Origin: GCA-002722245 sp038154685
GTDB taxonomy: Bacteria > Bacteroidota > Bacteroidia > Flavobacteriales_C > GCA-002722245
Direction: 5' to 3'
Length of the DNA: 64,000 nt
Assembly (NCBI GenBank): GCA_038154685.1
Contig: JAYPYW010000005.1
Coordinates: 27,983-91,982 of the forward strand
Of the stretch, positions 56,118-64,000 are shown in pieces (the first letter of the stretch is position 1; every line of letters begins with the position of its first letter). The notes beneath the pieces are model-generated. The model worked only from the letters and a program-made list of their open reading frames with translations, did not search any database and was not told the DNA's origin. The translations under genes and the position numbers were made by a program.

Positions 56118-57092
56118 TTAGATAGAAAGTATGTCAATCATCTGAAGAAGATTGCTTTCGATTTTCTCTTGATTTTTAATAGCTTTTGCAAAAGGCGTGT
56201 ACTCGATGTTGCCGTTAACAATTCCGATCATCTCTCCTCTTCTACCATTTTTTAAGCTGTTCACTGCTTCGAGCCCCATCTGACTTGCACGCACTCTTTC
56301 CATACAAGTTGGGCTTCCTCCTCTTTGAATGTGTCCTAAAACAACAACTCTAATATCATACCCTGGACATCTTTCTTTAAGTGTATCTCCAACCGCCTGA
56401 GCATTTCCTTCTTTTGCTCCTTCTGCTACAATTACAATATTGCTGAGCTTTTTCCTTTTATCCTCAGCGTTCATTCGAGCAACTAGAGGTTCTAATCTAT
56501 CTTCTTCGCTCTCTGGATAAAGAATTGCTTCAGCACCACATCCAATCCCTGCTCTTAAAGCAATAAAACCAGCATCTTTACCCATAACCTCAACAACAAA
56601 TAATCTGTTATGAGAATCAGCCGTATCTCTAATTTTATCAACTGCATCAATAACAGTATTCAAAGCGGTATCATATCCAATTGTATAATCAGTACCAACT
56701 AAATCGTTATCTATAGTTCCTGGTAAACCAACAATTGGGAAATCAAATTCATCAATAAAAATATTTGCACCGGTAAAAGTACCATCACCTCCAATAACAA
56801 CTAAACCTTCCATTCCGGAAGCTTTGATGTTTTCAAAAGCTTTTTCTCTACCTTTTTTAGTACGAAAGCCATCGCTTCGCATACTCTTTAAAATAGTACC
56901 TCCTCTTTGTAATATATTCGCAACCGAACCTGGTTGAAATAAAATAAAATCTCCTTCTATTAAACCATCATAACCTCTTTGAACACCAACCACTTCAATA
57001 CCATGGTAAGCCGCAGTTCTTACAACAGCTCTTACGGCTGCATTCATTCCTGGAGAATCTCCTCCTGAAGTTAAAACACCTATTTTATTCAT
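56118..57092 (-). CDS. pfkA: ATP-dependent 6-phosphofructokinase
   Basis: Phosphorylates fructose 6-phosphate in glycolysis. 324 residues, length as in E. coli PfkA. ATP site IGVLTSGGDSPGMNAAVRAVVR and GGDGTFTGANIF; substrate and catalytic block GLPGTIDNDLVGTDYTIGYDTALN (Asp base in TIDND). Gly after GGDG with a following Thr fits the ATP- rather than PPi-dependent type. VLGHIQRGGSPT is the C-terminal signature. It has ~200 bases of gene-free leader shared with the divergent lipoprotein gene at 57296. Confidence 0.97.
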   Translation of the reverse strand: MNKIGVLTSGGDSPGMNAAVRAVVRTAAYHGIEVVGVQRGYDGLIEGDFILFQPGSVANILQRGGTILKSMRSDGFRTKKGREKAFENIKASGMEGLVVIGGDGTFTGANIFIDEFDFPIVGLPGTIDNDLVGTDYTIGYDTALNTVIDAVDKIRDTADSHNRLFVVEVMGKDAGFIALRAGIGCGAEAILYPESEEDRLEPLVARMNAEDKRKKLSNIVIVAEGAKEGNAQAVGDTLKERCPGYDIRVVVLGHIQRGGSPTCMERVRASQMGLEAVNSLKNGRRGEMIGIVNGNIEYTPFAKAIKNQEKIESNLLQMIDILSI

Positions 57093-57295
57093 AACCGATT
57101 GCTTTAATATAGTGCCGCCTTAAAATTAGGCAGCAGACAAAAGTAAATAAACTTCCCAAATTTTTTAAATAAAGAACCCCATTTTTTAATAGTAAATAAA
57201 GGGAAACCCTCTGTCCAATTTTCCGTATGAATCTTGAGCGATTAAAAAATATTATTCTATATTTACGGATCTAAGAGACGAACTATTTTAAGTTT

Positions 57296-58225
57296 ATGAA
57301 AAGCAATAAGAGCATCTTTAAGGGAATCAGCAGTTTAGCCGTATGTTCGGTTTTATTAACAGCATGTCCAGGTGGTGACACTCCTCCTGGTGGTGATGGC
57401 GTTCAAATTGAAGACACTACAAAAGTGGAAACTAAGGACTCAATTGTGGCTCCACCTGTTCAAAAAGTGGATGGCGCAATGTTTAGTATTCCTTCACCAA
57501 TTCAATTGGGAGGAATTATCCAAAAGTCCGGTGCTGCTTACAATGCAGACATTTTAAACAACCCTAAATCATCTGAAAGTTATGTTGATTTAGTTGCTCA
57601 ATCATTAAACTTAGGAGTTTATGGAGCGGACTTAGGATACTGTGCTTTATACGACAAGCAACAAGAATCGATCAAGTACATGAGATCAGCACAAAAACTA
57701 AGTGATGTCCTTGGTATTTCTGATGCATTTGACGTTGCAACAATCCAATCGATTGAAAAGAATCTTGATAATAAAGATTCATTACTTTATATCATTTCAA
57801 ACTCTTACAGAAAAGCTGATGACTATCTTCAAACAAGCGATAGAAAACACATTGGAGCTTTAGTTATTGTTGGTGGTTGGATCGAAAGTTTATACTTCTC
57901 AGGTGAATTATCGAAAACAAACAAATCTGATGATATCGTTGAGATGATTGGAATGCAAAAGCATACAATCAATACTATTCTTGATAAAATGTTAGAGCGT
58001 TACATTGCTGAACCAGGTGTTGAGCAAGTATATAACGACTTAGATGAAATCAGAATGGCTTTTGAGAAGGTAAACATCAAATATGAATTTGTTGCTCCTG
58101 AAACTGACGCTGCTGGAAAGGTAACTACGATCAAGTCTAAAACTTCGGTTGAAATGACGGATGAAGTATTCAACGAGATTGTTGAGAAGATCAGCGCAGT
58201 TAGAACTAAAATCACTACTATTTAA
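57296..58225 (+). CDS. Hypothetical helical lipoprotein
   Basis: A 309-residue lipoprotein: signal ISSLAVCSVLLTACPGG (lipobox TAC), a Gly/Pro/Thr/Lys linker, then an almost wholly helical domain from ~65 on (SYVDLVAQSLNLGVYGADLGYCALYDKQQ, YMRSAQKLSDVLGISD, DALYIISNSYRKADDYL-like helices). The alternation of ~20-residue helices suggests a solenoid, but no TPR consensus is met. It is followed after 20 bases by a small exported protein and both end at a shared terminator. Function unknown. Confidence 0.68.
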   Translation: MKSNKSIFKGISSLAVCSVLLTACPGGDTPPGGDGVQIEDTTKVETKDSIVAPPVQKVDGAMFSIPSPIQLGGIIQKSGAAYNADILNNPKSSESYVDLVAQSLNLGVYGADLGYCALYDKQQESIKYMRSAQKLSDVLGISDAFDVATIQSIEKNLDNKDSLLYIISNSYRKADDYLQTSDRKHIGALVIVGGWIESLYFSGELSKTNKSDDIVEMIGMQKHTINTILDKMLERYIAEPGVEQVYNDLDEIRMAFEKVNIKYEFVAPETDAAGKVTTIKSKTSVEMTDEVFNEIVEKISAVRTKITTI

Positions 58226-58245
58226 GAGACGGAACAGTTATAGTT

Positions 58246-58665
58246 ATGAAAAAATTTATTGCATTATTCGCTTTATTATTAGTTGCTGGAGTTTATGAAT
58301 CAAAGGCCCAGTGTGATACAATTGCTAATTACTGTCACAAAAATAATTTCACTGTAGATTATGTTTCTGACGGACAAAACTATAGAGCTCTTCTTTTTGG
58401 AGATCAAGAAGCTGAGTTTGAAACAACATTTTTTGGAGGAGTTACATACAGAGTTGCTGCATGTACAGGTTTCTCACAAGGGAACTTAATCTTCTCTATC
58501 AAAGACGAAAACAACAATGTGTTATTCGACAGCATGGAACAGCAAAATGCTCCATACTGGGACTTCAAAGTTGAAAACACTGTTAATGTTAAAGTAAGTG
58601 CTAAACTTGACGCATTAGAAGCTGCATCTGGATGTGCAACTATCTTAATCGGGTTTAAGCAATAA
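58246..58665 (+). CDS. Small secreted protein
   Basis: A 139-residue exported protein: MKKFIALFALLLVAGVYESKAQ is a signal peptide, then a single compact beta domain with four cysteines (CDTIANYC, AACTG, SGCATI) that could form two disulfides. Strand pattern includes LIFSIKDENNNVLFDS and VNVKVSAKLDA, similar to small jelly-roll domains. No family recognised. Co-transcribed with the lipoprotein gene just upstream. Confidence 0.65.
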   Translation: MKKFIALFALLLVAGVYESKAQCDTIANYCHKNNFTVDYVSDGQNYRALLFGDQEAEFETTFFGGVTYRVAACTGFSQGNLIFSIKDENNNVLFDSMEQQNAPYWDFKVENTVNVKVSAKLDALEAASGCATILIGFKQ

Positions 58666-58687
58666 GATATTTAAATTCTTATGAAAC

Positions 58688-58722
58688 AAAGGCATTGTTA
58701 CTCTCGTAACAATGCCTTTTTA
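58688..58722 (+). terminator. Intrinsic terminator before the FHA-ABC gene
   Basis: AAAGGCATTGTTAC / GTAACAATGCCTTT, 14 pairs with a short loop and a T run; separates the two upstream genes from the transporter gene. Confidence 0.92.
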
Positions 58723-58755
58723 GTATATTGTATACTGGTTAAGTAAATTATTCAA

Positions 58756-61700
58756 ATGAGCGAAAGGATACTCAAAGCGTTAATGCAGCTATTTGCCCTT
58801 GTGGCGAAGGTAGACAGCGTTAATCACGATGGAAGATCTGTTGTGGAAACTTTCCTTAAGCAACAATTAAATGCTGAACTTGTTGACCAATACCTAGAGC
58901 TTTTCGAAGAATATCTTGAAAAGCACCAAAAAATTTCCAAGAGAAAAGAGGGAAAAGAAAGAAAAAGAACTTCTGTTAATTCAGTTAAGGTTCTTAGAAT
59001 ATGTACTCAGATAAATGAAGAGCTACAACAGAAACAAAAAATTGTTGTACTTATCAGATTACTTGAATTCACTTTCGCTGGAAACTACTCTGATCAAGAA
59101 ATTGAATTCGTTACTACGGTTGCCGAAACTTTCAATATTTCAGGAGAAGAGTTTAGGGAAAGTATGGCTTTTGTTGTTTCTAACGACGAGAACATCCCTG
59201 ACAACGAGAACTTCTTAATTATACACAAAGCAGGAAGCACCAACTATGAAAAGGCAAAAGAGATTGACCACCCTCTACTTGAAGGATGCGTTAAGATTCT
59301 GCGTTTAGAAGAGTCTGGTAACTACATTGCTAAATACTGTGGAGATGAAGCTGTCTACATTAACGGACAGGTTATCGACACAAATAGAGTTTATTTCTTA
59401 GCTCATGGTTCAAGTATTCGAACTAAGAAATTGAAACCAATTTACTTTAGTGATATTTCCTCAAGGTATAGAGCTCAAGAAGAAACTCAAAGAATAGATT
59501 TCATTGTTGATCAATTAGGCTACAAATTCCCAGCAGGAAACATTGGTTTGCACGAGTTAAATCTTGTTGACAATAGTGGTAACTTAATTGGAATCATGGG
59601 AGCTTCAGGGGCCGGTAAATCAACTTTACTGTCTCTTTTAAACGGTACGCTCACCCCTACCTCAGGATCGGTTAAAATCAATGGTATTGATATCCACCAC
59701 CAAAAAGAACAATTAGAAGGTGTAATAGGTCATATTTCACAAGATGACCTTTTGATTGAAGACCTTACCGTTTTCGAAAATTTATTTTACAACACTAAGC
59801 TTTGTTACGACGGACTTCCTGAGAAAGAAGTTGTAAGAAAAGCTATCGATATGCTTAAGAGCCTTGGACTTTATGAAATTAAAGATCTTAAGGTTGGTTC
59901 GCCACTGAATAAAAAGATTAGTGGAGGACAAAGAAAGCGTTTAAACATTGCGCTGGAATTAATTAGAGAGCCACAGGTTCTTTTTGTTGACGAACCTACT
60001 TCTGGATTATCTTCTAGAGACTCAGAAAACATCATGGACCTTTTAAAAGAGTTAGCTTTAAAAGGTAAATTGGTCTTTGTTGTAATCCACCAACCATCGT
60101 CAGATATCTTTAAGATGTTTGATAACCTACTGATATTAGATACAGGTGGATATCCAATTTACTATGGAAACCCTGTTGAATCTGTTATCTACTTTAAAAA
60201 GGCGATTAACCACGTTACAGCTAACGAAAGTGAATGTTTCCACTGTGGTAATGTAAACCCTGAACAGATCTTTAATATCATCGAAACTAAGGTTGTTGAT
60301 GAATACGGTAATATCACAGAGCAAAGAAGAATCCCTCCTAAAACTTGGAATGAGTACTATACAAAAGTTATAGAGAAGCCTGACACTCAAGTTAAGAGTA
60401 CCGAAATGCCTAACGGGACCTACAAAATCCCTAAAAAGATCAGTCAGTTCCGCGTTTTCTTTATTAGAGATATTCTTTCTAAGATAGCAAACACGCAATA
60501 CATGCTAATCAACTTCTTGGAAGGACCTTTCTTAGCATTTATATTGGCTTACCTTGTTAAGTTTTATAGTACCGAAAGTGGTCCAGATGCGTCTTATGTA
60601 TTTAGGTACAATGAAAACCTTACTGCATACTTATTTATGAGTGTAGTAGTTGCCTTATTTATGGGCTTAACTGTTTCTGCTGAAGAAATTATAAGTGATC
60701 GAAAAATAATGAAGAGGGAAACATTCCTTAATCTTTCTCGCTTTAGTTATTTAACCAGTAAAACAGCTATTATGATCATCATTTCAGCTGTTCAAACCAT
60801 ATCATACATTGTAGTGGGTAACCTTATTTTAGGAATAGGCGGGATGTATTTAGATTATTGGTTAATCTTATTCTCTTGTAGTTTCTTTGCAAACATGTTA
60901 GGATTAAACATTTCTTCAGCGTTTAACTCTGTTGTTACTATTTACATCTTAATCCCAATTCTATTAATCCCACAACTTTTATTAAGTGGTGTTATTGTAA
61001 AGTTTGATAAACTTAATCCAACTCTTTCATCACAAACGGTTGTGCCTGTTGCGGGTGAAATGATGGCTTCCCGCTGGGCTTTTGAAGCACTTGCTATTAA
61101 CCAGTTTAAGGAAAATGAATATGAAAAGGATTACTATTCTTTTGATAAAGCAATGAGCATTGCTAATTACAAAAAGAACTTCTGGATTTCTGCAGTAAAA
61201 ACAAGGTTAACAATGAGCGTTAATTACTCTGGAAAGCCTGAGAAAAAGGAGGAATTCAACAATAATCTAAGATTGGTACTAGCCGAATTATTGGAAGAAA
61301 GTGAATTTATTGAGGAGATTTTTATTAACACTAAATATTCATCAGAAGAATCAAAAGCGCTTAATAAGTCCATTTCAATTGAAGAACGAAAAAGCATTGT
61401 TAAGGATATTCAGGAAAGAACAAAAAAGGTTCAAAAAATTGAATCATTCAAAGAATCCACAGCTAAAACTATTAATGGAATATTGAATGACATCAAAGGA
61501 TTGTACATCAAGTATTATAATGTTTTTGCCGACATAAAAAACAGAAAGATTGCAGATTTCAGAAAAGAGAAAGACGGGAAGAAATTATTTATCGAAAAGC
61601 GAGATGCTTATCAAAACGAGAGCTTATCTGATCTTGTAAAAAATAATAATGAATTAAATAAGATAATCGAATTTGAAGGACGCCTAGTTCAAAAGTCTGA

Positions 61701-61917
61701 CCCTGTTTATATTGACGCAAAAGGATTTAGGGCTCACTTCTTTGCTCCTACTAAGAAATTATTCGGAAGCACTGTAGATACTTACTGGGTGAATGTTTTT
61801 GTTATACTAGGAATGGCATTAAGCTTATTTATCAGCTTGTATTTCGATTTATTAAAAAGAATCATTGATTCTTTAGGAGAGCTTTCAACCAAAATCGGTC
61901 TTTCAAAAGAGGAGTAA
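58756..61917 (+). CDS. TerB-FHA-ABC transporter fusion (ABCG-like)
   Basis: A 1053-residue single-chain half-transporter with regulatory N-terminal parts. Residues ~1-135 are a TerB-like acidic helical domain. Residues ~170-235 are an FHA-like beta domain (GCVKILRLEESGNYIAKYCGDEAVYINGQVI). Next is an ABC domain: Walker A GASGAGKST ~282-290, signature ISGGQRKRLNIAL ~389, Walker B VLFVDEPTSGL, H-loop VVIHQPSSDIFKMFD. Membrane helices of ABC2 type lie at ~585-755, and a last one at ~1013-1032 follows a ~250-residue charged insert. ATPase-first order is that of ABCG exporters. The substrate is unknown; FHA suggests control by phosphothreonine. Confidence 0.85.
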   Translation: MSERILKALMQLFALVAKVDSVNHDGRSVVETFLKQQLNAELVDQYLELFEEYLEKHQKISKRKEGKERKRTSVNSVKVLRICTQINEELQQKQKIVVLIRLLEFTFAGNYSDQEIEFVTTVAETFNISGEEFRESMAFVVSNDENIPDNENFLIIHKAGSTNYEKAKEIDHPLLEGCVKILRLEESGNYIAKYCGDEAVYINGQVIDTNRVYFLAHGSSIRTKKLKPIYFSDISSRYRAQEETQRIDFIVDQLGYKFPAGNIGLHELNLVDNSGNLIGIMGASGAGKSTLLSLLNGTLTPTSGSVKINGIDIHHQKEQLEGVIGHISQDDLLIEDLTVFENLFYNTKLCYDGLPEKEVVRKAIDMLKSLGLYEIKDLKVGSPLNKKISGGQRKRLNIALELIREPQVLFVDEPTSGLSSRDSENIMDLLKELALKGKLVFVVIHQPSSDIFKMFDNLLILDTGGYPIYYGNPVESVIYFKKAINHVTANESECFHCGNVNPEQIFNIIETKVVDEYGNITEQRRIPPKTWNEYYTKVIEKPDTQVKSTEMPNGTYKIPKKISQFRVFFIRDILSKIANTQYMLINFLEGPFLAFILAYLVKFYSTESGPDASYVFRYNENLTAYLFMSVVVALFMGLTVSAEEIISDRKIMKRETFLNLSRFSYLTSKTAIMIIISAVQTISYIVVGNLILGIGGMYLDYWLILFSCSFFANMLGLNISSAFNSVVTIYILIPILLIPQLLLSGVIVKFDKLNPTLSSQTVVPVAGEMMASRWAFEALAINQFKENEYEKDYYSFDKAMSIANYKKNFWISAVKTRLTMSVNYSGKPEKKEEFNNNLRLVLAELLEESEFIEEIFINTKYSSEESKALNKSISIEERKSIVKDIQERTKKVQKIESFKESTAKTINGILNDIKGLYIKYYNVFADIKNRKIADFRKEKDGKKLFIEKRDAYQNESLSDLVKNNNELNKIIEFEGRLVQKSDPVYIDAKGFRAHFFAPTKKLFGSTVDTYWVNVFVILGMALSLFISLYFDLLKRIIDSLGELSTKIGLSKEE

Positions 61918-62010
61918 ACCGCTACGCGGAATTATAAATTCTCAATTTTAAATTTTGAACGATGAAAATGTTTAATTAAAAATTTAAAATTCATCATTCA
62001 AAATTTTCCG
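61918..62010. repeat. AT-rich inverted repeat between convergent genes
   Basis: AAATTTTGAACGATGAA (from ~61950) is mirrored by TTCATCATTCAAAATTTT (~61990-62007), with CCGCTACGCGG and CCGTTTACGG at the outer ends. It may terminate both the ABC gene and ttcA. Confidence 0.7.
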
Positions 62011-62011
62011 T

Positions 62012-62833
62012 TTACGGAACTAAGTCCTCCACCTTCTCTCCTGATTTATCCGACTTAATTTCATAATCTTCAAAATCAAAAAGATCTTTATCCAACATAT
62101 GGGATGGAGAAATGTTTTTGATTGACTTAAAAATGATTTCTTTTCTTCCTGGAGACCTTTCATCCCATTTGGCTAACATCTCTTTTACAGCTTGTCTTTG
62201 CAAACCTTCTTGAGTTCCACACAAATTACACGGTATAATTGGGAATTCTTTCAATTGAGAGTATTGCTCTATATCAGCTTCTTTAGCATAGGCTAAGGGA
62301 CGAATTACAACATGCTTTCCATCATCAGTTTTGTACTTAGGCGGCATTGTTTCGATCCTTCCAGAGTAAAACATGTTAAGGAACAAAGTTTCCATTATAT
62401 CCTCTCTGTGATGCCCTAATGCAACTTTATTACAACCTAACTCCTCTGCTACTGAATATAAAATTCCTCTTCTTAATCGAGAACATAAACTACAAGTAGT
62501 TTTTCCTTCAGGAGTTTTTTCTTTTACAACTGAGTAGGTATCTCGTTCAACAATTTTATAATCAACCCCAATCTTCTCAAAATATTCAGGCAAAACATGT
62601 TCAGGGAACCCTGGTTGTTTCTGATCCAGATTAACCGCAACTATCTCAAAGTTCAATAATGGCGACTTTTGCATATGCATTAAGATATCAAGCATAGTAT
62701 AGCTATCCTTCCCTCCTGAAAGGCAAACCATGATTTTATCGCCTTCTTTAACAAGACCATAATCTTCATTAGCTTTCCAAACAGCCTTTCTTATCCTTCT
62801 GGTAAGTTTTACACTTTCATCTTCTTTAGCCAT
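62012..62833 (-). CDS. ttcA: tRNA 2-thiocytidine(32) synthetase
   Basis: A 273-residue PP-loop thiolase that makes 2-thiocytidine at position 32 of certain tRNAs. The PP-loop CLSGGKDSYTMLDIL binds ATP. The paired cysteines TTCSLCSRLRRGILY and IPCNLCGTQEGLQR are the CxxC sets expected to hold the iron-sulfur cluster. GHHREDIMETLFLNMFYSGR is the conserved central block. Near full length compared with the ~311-residue E. coli enzyme. It stands alone. Confidence 0.93.
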   Translation of the reverse strand: MAKEDESVKLTRRIRKAVWKANEDYGLVKEGDKIMVCLSGGKDSYTMLDILMHMQKSPLLNFEIVAVNLDQKQPGFPEHVLPEYFEKIGVDYKIVERDTYSVVKEKTPEGKTTCSLCSRLRRGILYSVAEELGCNKVALGHHREDIMETLFLNMFYSGRIETMPPKYKTDDGKHVVIRPLAYAKEADIEQYSQLKEFPIIPCNLCGTQEGLQRQAVKEMLAKWDERSPGRKEIIFKSIKNISPSHMLDKDLFDFEDYEIKSDKSGEKVEDLVP

Positions 62834-62859
62834 AATGCAAAAATAAGCATTTTCTTAAT

Positions 62860-62967
62860 CGCCCGCGGATCTCGCTGATCTCGCAGATCTATAAGCAGTT
62901 CAGTAAAGCTGAACAATAAAATCAGCAACTTCGTTGCGATTAAAAATCCGCGAGATCTGCGGGCGAC
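62860..62967. repeat. Long inverted repeat TCGCCCGCGGATCTCGC...GCGGGCGA
   Basis: Left arm 62860-62890 and right arm 62946-62967 are inverted copies. Inside is a smaller hairpin GTTCAG/CTGAAC. The left arm repeats the GATCTCG phrase twice. Same family as 2829 and 18772. Confidence 0.8.
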
Positions 62968-62977
62968 TTAGTTTAAA

Positions 62978-63010
62978 CAAAAAAACCCCGACTTGGTTAA
63001 AGTCGAGGCT
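62978..63010 (-). terminator. Intrinsic terminator of rpmH
   Basis: On the minus strand CCTCGACTT / AAGTCGGGG with a five-base loop and a long T run, 32 bases after the stop. Confidence 0.88.
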
Positions 63011-63041
63011 CTTTAAGCTCCTTAGAAGTCGCTTAAATATC

Positions 63042-63203
63042 TTAGTGCTTAGTACCGTTTCTTTCGTCAGAAACTGTAAGCTTCTTTCTACCTTTTCTTC
63101 TTCTAGCAGCTAATACTTTTCTTCCGTTAGCTGATTCCATTCTAGATCTGAATCCGTGCTTGTTCTTTCTCTTTCTTACTGATGGTTGAAATGTTCTTTT
63201 CAT
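63042..63203 (-). CDS. rpmH: 50S ribosomal protein L34
   Basis: A 53-residue, strongly basic protein of the large ribosomal subunit: MKRTFQPSVRKRKNKHGFRS, then RMESANGRKVLAARRRKGRKKL. These first ~44 residues are the whole of usual L34. The extra tail TVSDERNGTKH is common in Bacteroidota. Too short for standard gene finding but unmistakable. It has its own promoter with both elements and its own terminator. The usual neighbours dnaA or rnpA are absent. Confidence 0.97.
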   Translation of the reverse strand: MKRTFQPSVRKRKNKHGFRSRMESANGRKVLAARRRKGRKKLTVSDERNGTKH

Positions 63204-63236
63204 CTCTAATAATTTTTATCCCCAATTGAGGGGATG

Positions 63237-63267
63237 CAAAGATATAACAATTTCTTTTTCTCACAAA
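63237..63267 (-). promoter_or_regulatory. rpmH promoter (TTTG - 19 bp - TATCTTTG)
   Basis: On the minus strand TTTG (63267-63264) and TATCTTTG (63244-63237), separated by 19 bases, match the Bacteroidota primary sigma consensus exactly. The start of transcription would be near 63231. A short hairpin ATCCCC/GGGGAT (63218-63235) would then lie at the very start of the mRNA. Confidence 0.7.
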
Positions 63268-63327
63268 CCCTTTTTTTCATGAATTTAAAAAAACAAAACT
63301 ATGACACATTTAATCACCAAGTCATTG

Positions 63328-63335
63328 TATTTTTG
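63328..63335 (+). promoter_or_regulatory. -7 promoter box TATTTTTG
   Basis: TATTTTTG fits TAnnTTTG, ending 21 bases before the ATG of the ABC exporter gene. No clear -33 element. Confidence 0.35.
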
Positions 63336-63356
63336 CGCCACATACTACTGGCATTT

Positions 63357-64000
63357 ATGGCGTTTGGACGAAAAAGAGGAAAAGAAGGTAAAACGGAGCG
63401 TGTAAAGCTTTCCAAAGAATCCTATTCACAAGCTAAGAACTTCTTAGCTTTTGTTAAGCCTTATTCTGGGATTTACTTCATTGGTTTTATATTCCTTTTA
63501 CTTTCAAGTGGTGTTTCTGCTTCCCTCCCTGTTTTCTTAGGGCAAATTTTAGGAGCTGACGCCAGTGAATTTAATGCAGACTGGACTTTTGCTAGCACCG
63601 ATAATATTTACGGGGTTCTTACTCTTTTAGCAATCATTTTGCCATTACAAGCAGTATTTAGCTTTTTCAGAATAATTACTTTCCACTATGTTACGCATAG
63701 CTCTTTAAAAGACATGCGACAAAAAGCTTTTGAGGTTTTAATTAAATCTCCAATGGCTTATTTTGATTCAAGTAAAACAGGAGAGACAATCTCTCGAATT
63801 TCAAATGACACCGAACAAATTCAGGAAACTCTAACAACAACTGTTGCCGAATTTTTAAGACAAACTATTATTGTTGTAGTTGGCCTGGTTTACATTTTTA
63901 TTATAAGTCCGAAACTTGTCTTAATAATGGTAGGTGTTATTCCCGTTGCTGCAATTACAGCTGTTATTTTTGGAAAGTTTATTAAAAAGATATCTCGTTC
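63357..64000 (+). CDS. ABC exporter, MsbA-type, N-terminal part
   Basis: ATG 63357 opens a frame that runs off the window; 214 codons are seen. The first ~35 residues are basic and cytoplasmic (MAFGRKRGKEGKTERVKLSK). The exporter membrane domain follows: FVKPYSGIYFIGFIFLLLSSGVSASLPVFLG (helix 1), VLTLLAIILPLQAVFSFFRI (helix 2), then the coupling region SSLKDMRQKAFEVLIKSPMAYFDSSKTGETISRISNDTEQIQE typical of ABC type-1 exporters, and helices 3-4 from TIIVVVVGLVYIFIISPKLVLIMVGVIPV. The ATPase domain is beyond the end. Lipid or drug export cannot be told apart here. Confidence 0.9.
   Translation, partial: MAFGRKRGKEGKTERVKLSKESYSQAKNFLAFVKPYSGIYFIGFIFLLLSSGVSASLPVFLGQILGADASEFNADWTFASTDNIYGVLTLLAIILPLQAVFSFFRIITFHYVTHSSLKDMRQKAFEVLIKSPMAYFDSSKTGETISRISNDTEQIQETLTTTVAEFLRQTIIVVVGLVYIFIISPKLVLIMVGVIPVAAITAVIFGKFIKKISR

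Overview
The window is a 64 kb piece of a draft scaffold (Ns at 1-6 and 47289-47298) from a low-GC member of the Bacteroidota, most likely order Flavobacteriales near Crocinitomicaceae/Cryomorphaceae. The evidence is: two giant secreted proteins ending in the type B C-terminal domain used by the type IX secretion system (23662-27372, 48217-51327); many short 'SCKK'-type lipoproteins; DUF3822 next to rsmD; atpD-atpC split from the rest of the ATP synthase operon; and Bacteroidota-type TAnnTTTG promoter boxes, clearest upstream of rpmH. Taxonomy below order is a guess.

Layout. 1-2192: a truncated, extremely Lys/Glu/Ala-rich secreted coiled-coil protein (-). 2397-5694 (+): rplS, then a membrane protein, a CAP-domain protein and a MepA-like lipoprotein. 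5841-7250 (-): a RecD2/Dda-type helicase. 7404-15183 (mostly +): a membrane protein interrupted by an in-frame stop, DUF3822, rsmD, coaD, a thioredoxin-fold protein without its cysteines, a HAD phosphatase (-), a DjlA-like co-chaperone and a Xer recombinase. 15331-16781 (-): ribF with an overlapping leucine-rich-repeat gene. 16938-23567 (+): atpD-atpC, an M20 dipeptidase, a DUF71 ATPase, an RnfD-like protein and DUF2330. 23662-27372: a 1236-residue secreted adhesin-like protein. 27373-27835: a gene-free block full of hairpins. 27836-34281 (-): MazG, a methyltransferase, a five-gene export cluster and a CotH-like protein. 34996-44008 (-): envelope and lipoprotein genes. 44237-48143: pdhB (-), etfB-etfA and a bifunctional nuclease, with an assembly defect between the last two. 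48217-51327 (-): a beta-helix secreted protein. 51493-58665: thyA-folA, lipoproteins, priA and pfkA. 58756-64000: a TerB-FHA-ABC transporter fusion, ttcA, rpmH and the start of an MsbA-type exporter.

Most genes are core metabolism, translation or envelope. The best candidate for an undescribed system is 28830-32914: two lipoproteins built of repeated R-x-P-[TS]-x-x-E-L modules, a Tat-exported alkaline-phosphatase-superfamily protein, a lipoprotein with a CX4CH haem-like motif, and a small lipoprotein. The genes overlap or abut. The set resembles, in miniature and without the usual domains, the planctomycete PSCyt1 / DUF1549-DUF1553 / DUF1501 clusters. Function is unknown.

A second theme is a family of intergenic inverted repeats built from phrases such as GATCTCGCAGATC, AATCTGTG and CTCTGAG, found at least eight times. 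One copy supplies the C-terminus of a membrane protein. There are no tRNA or rRNA genes, CRISPR arrays, insertion sequences or prophage that I could recognise.
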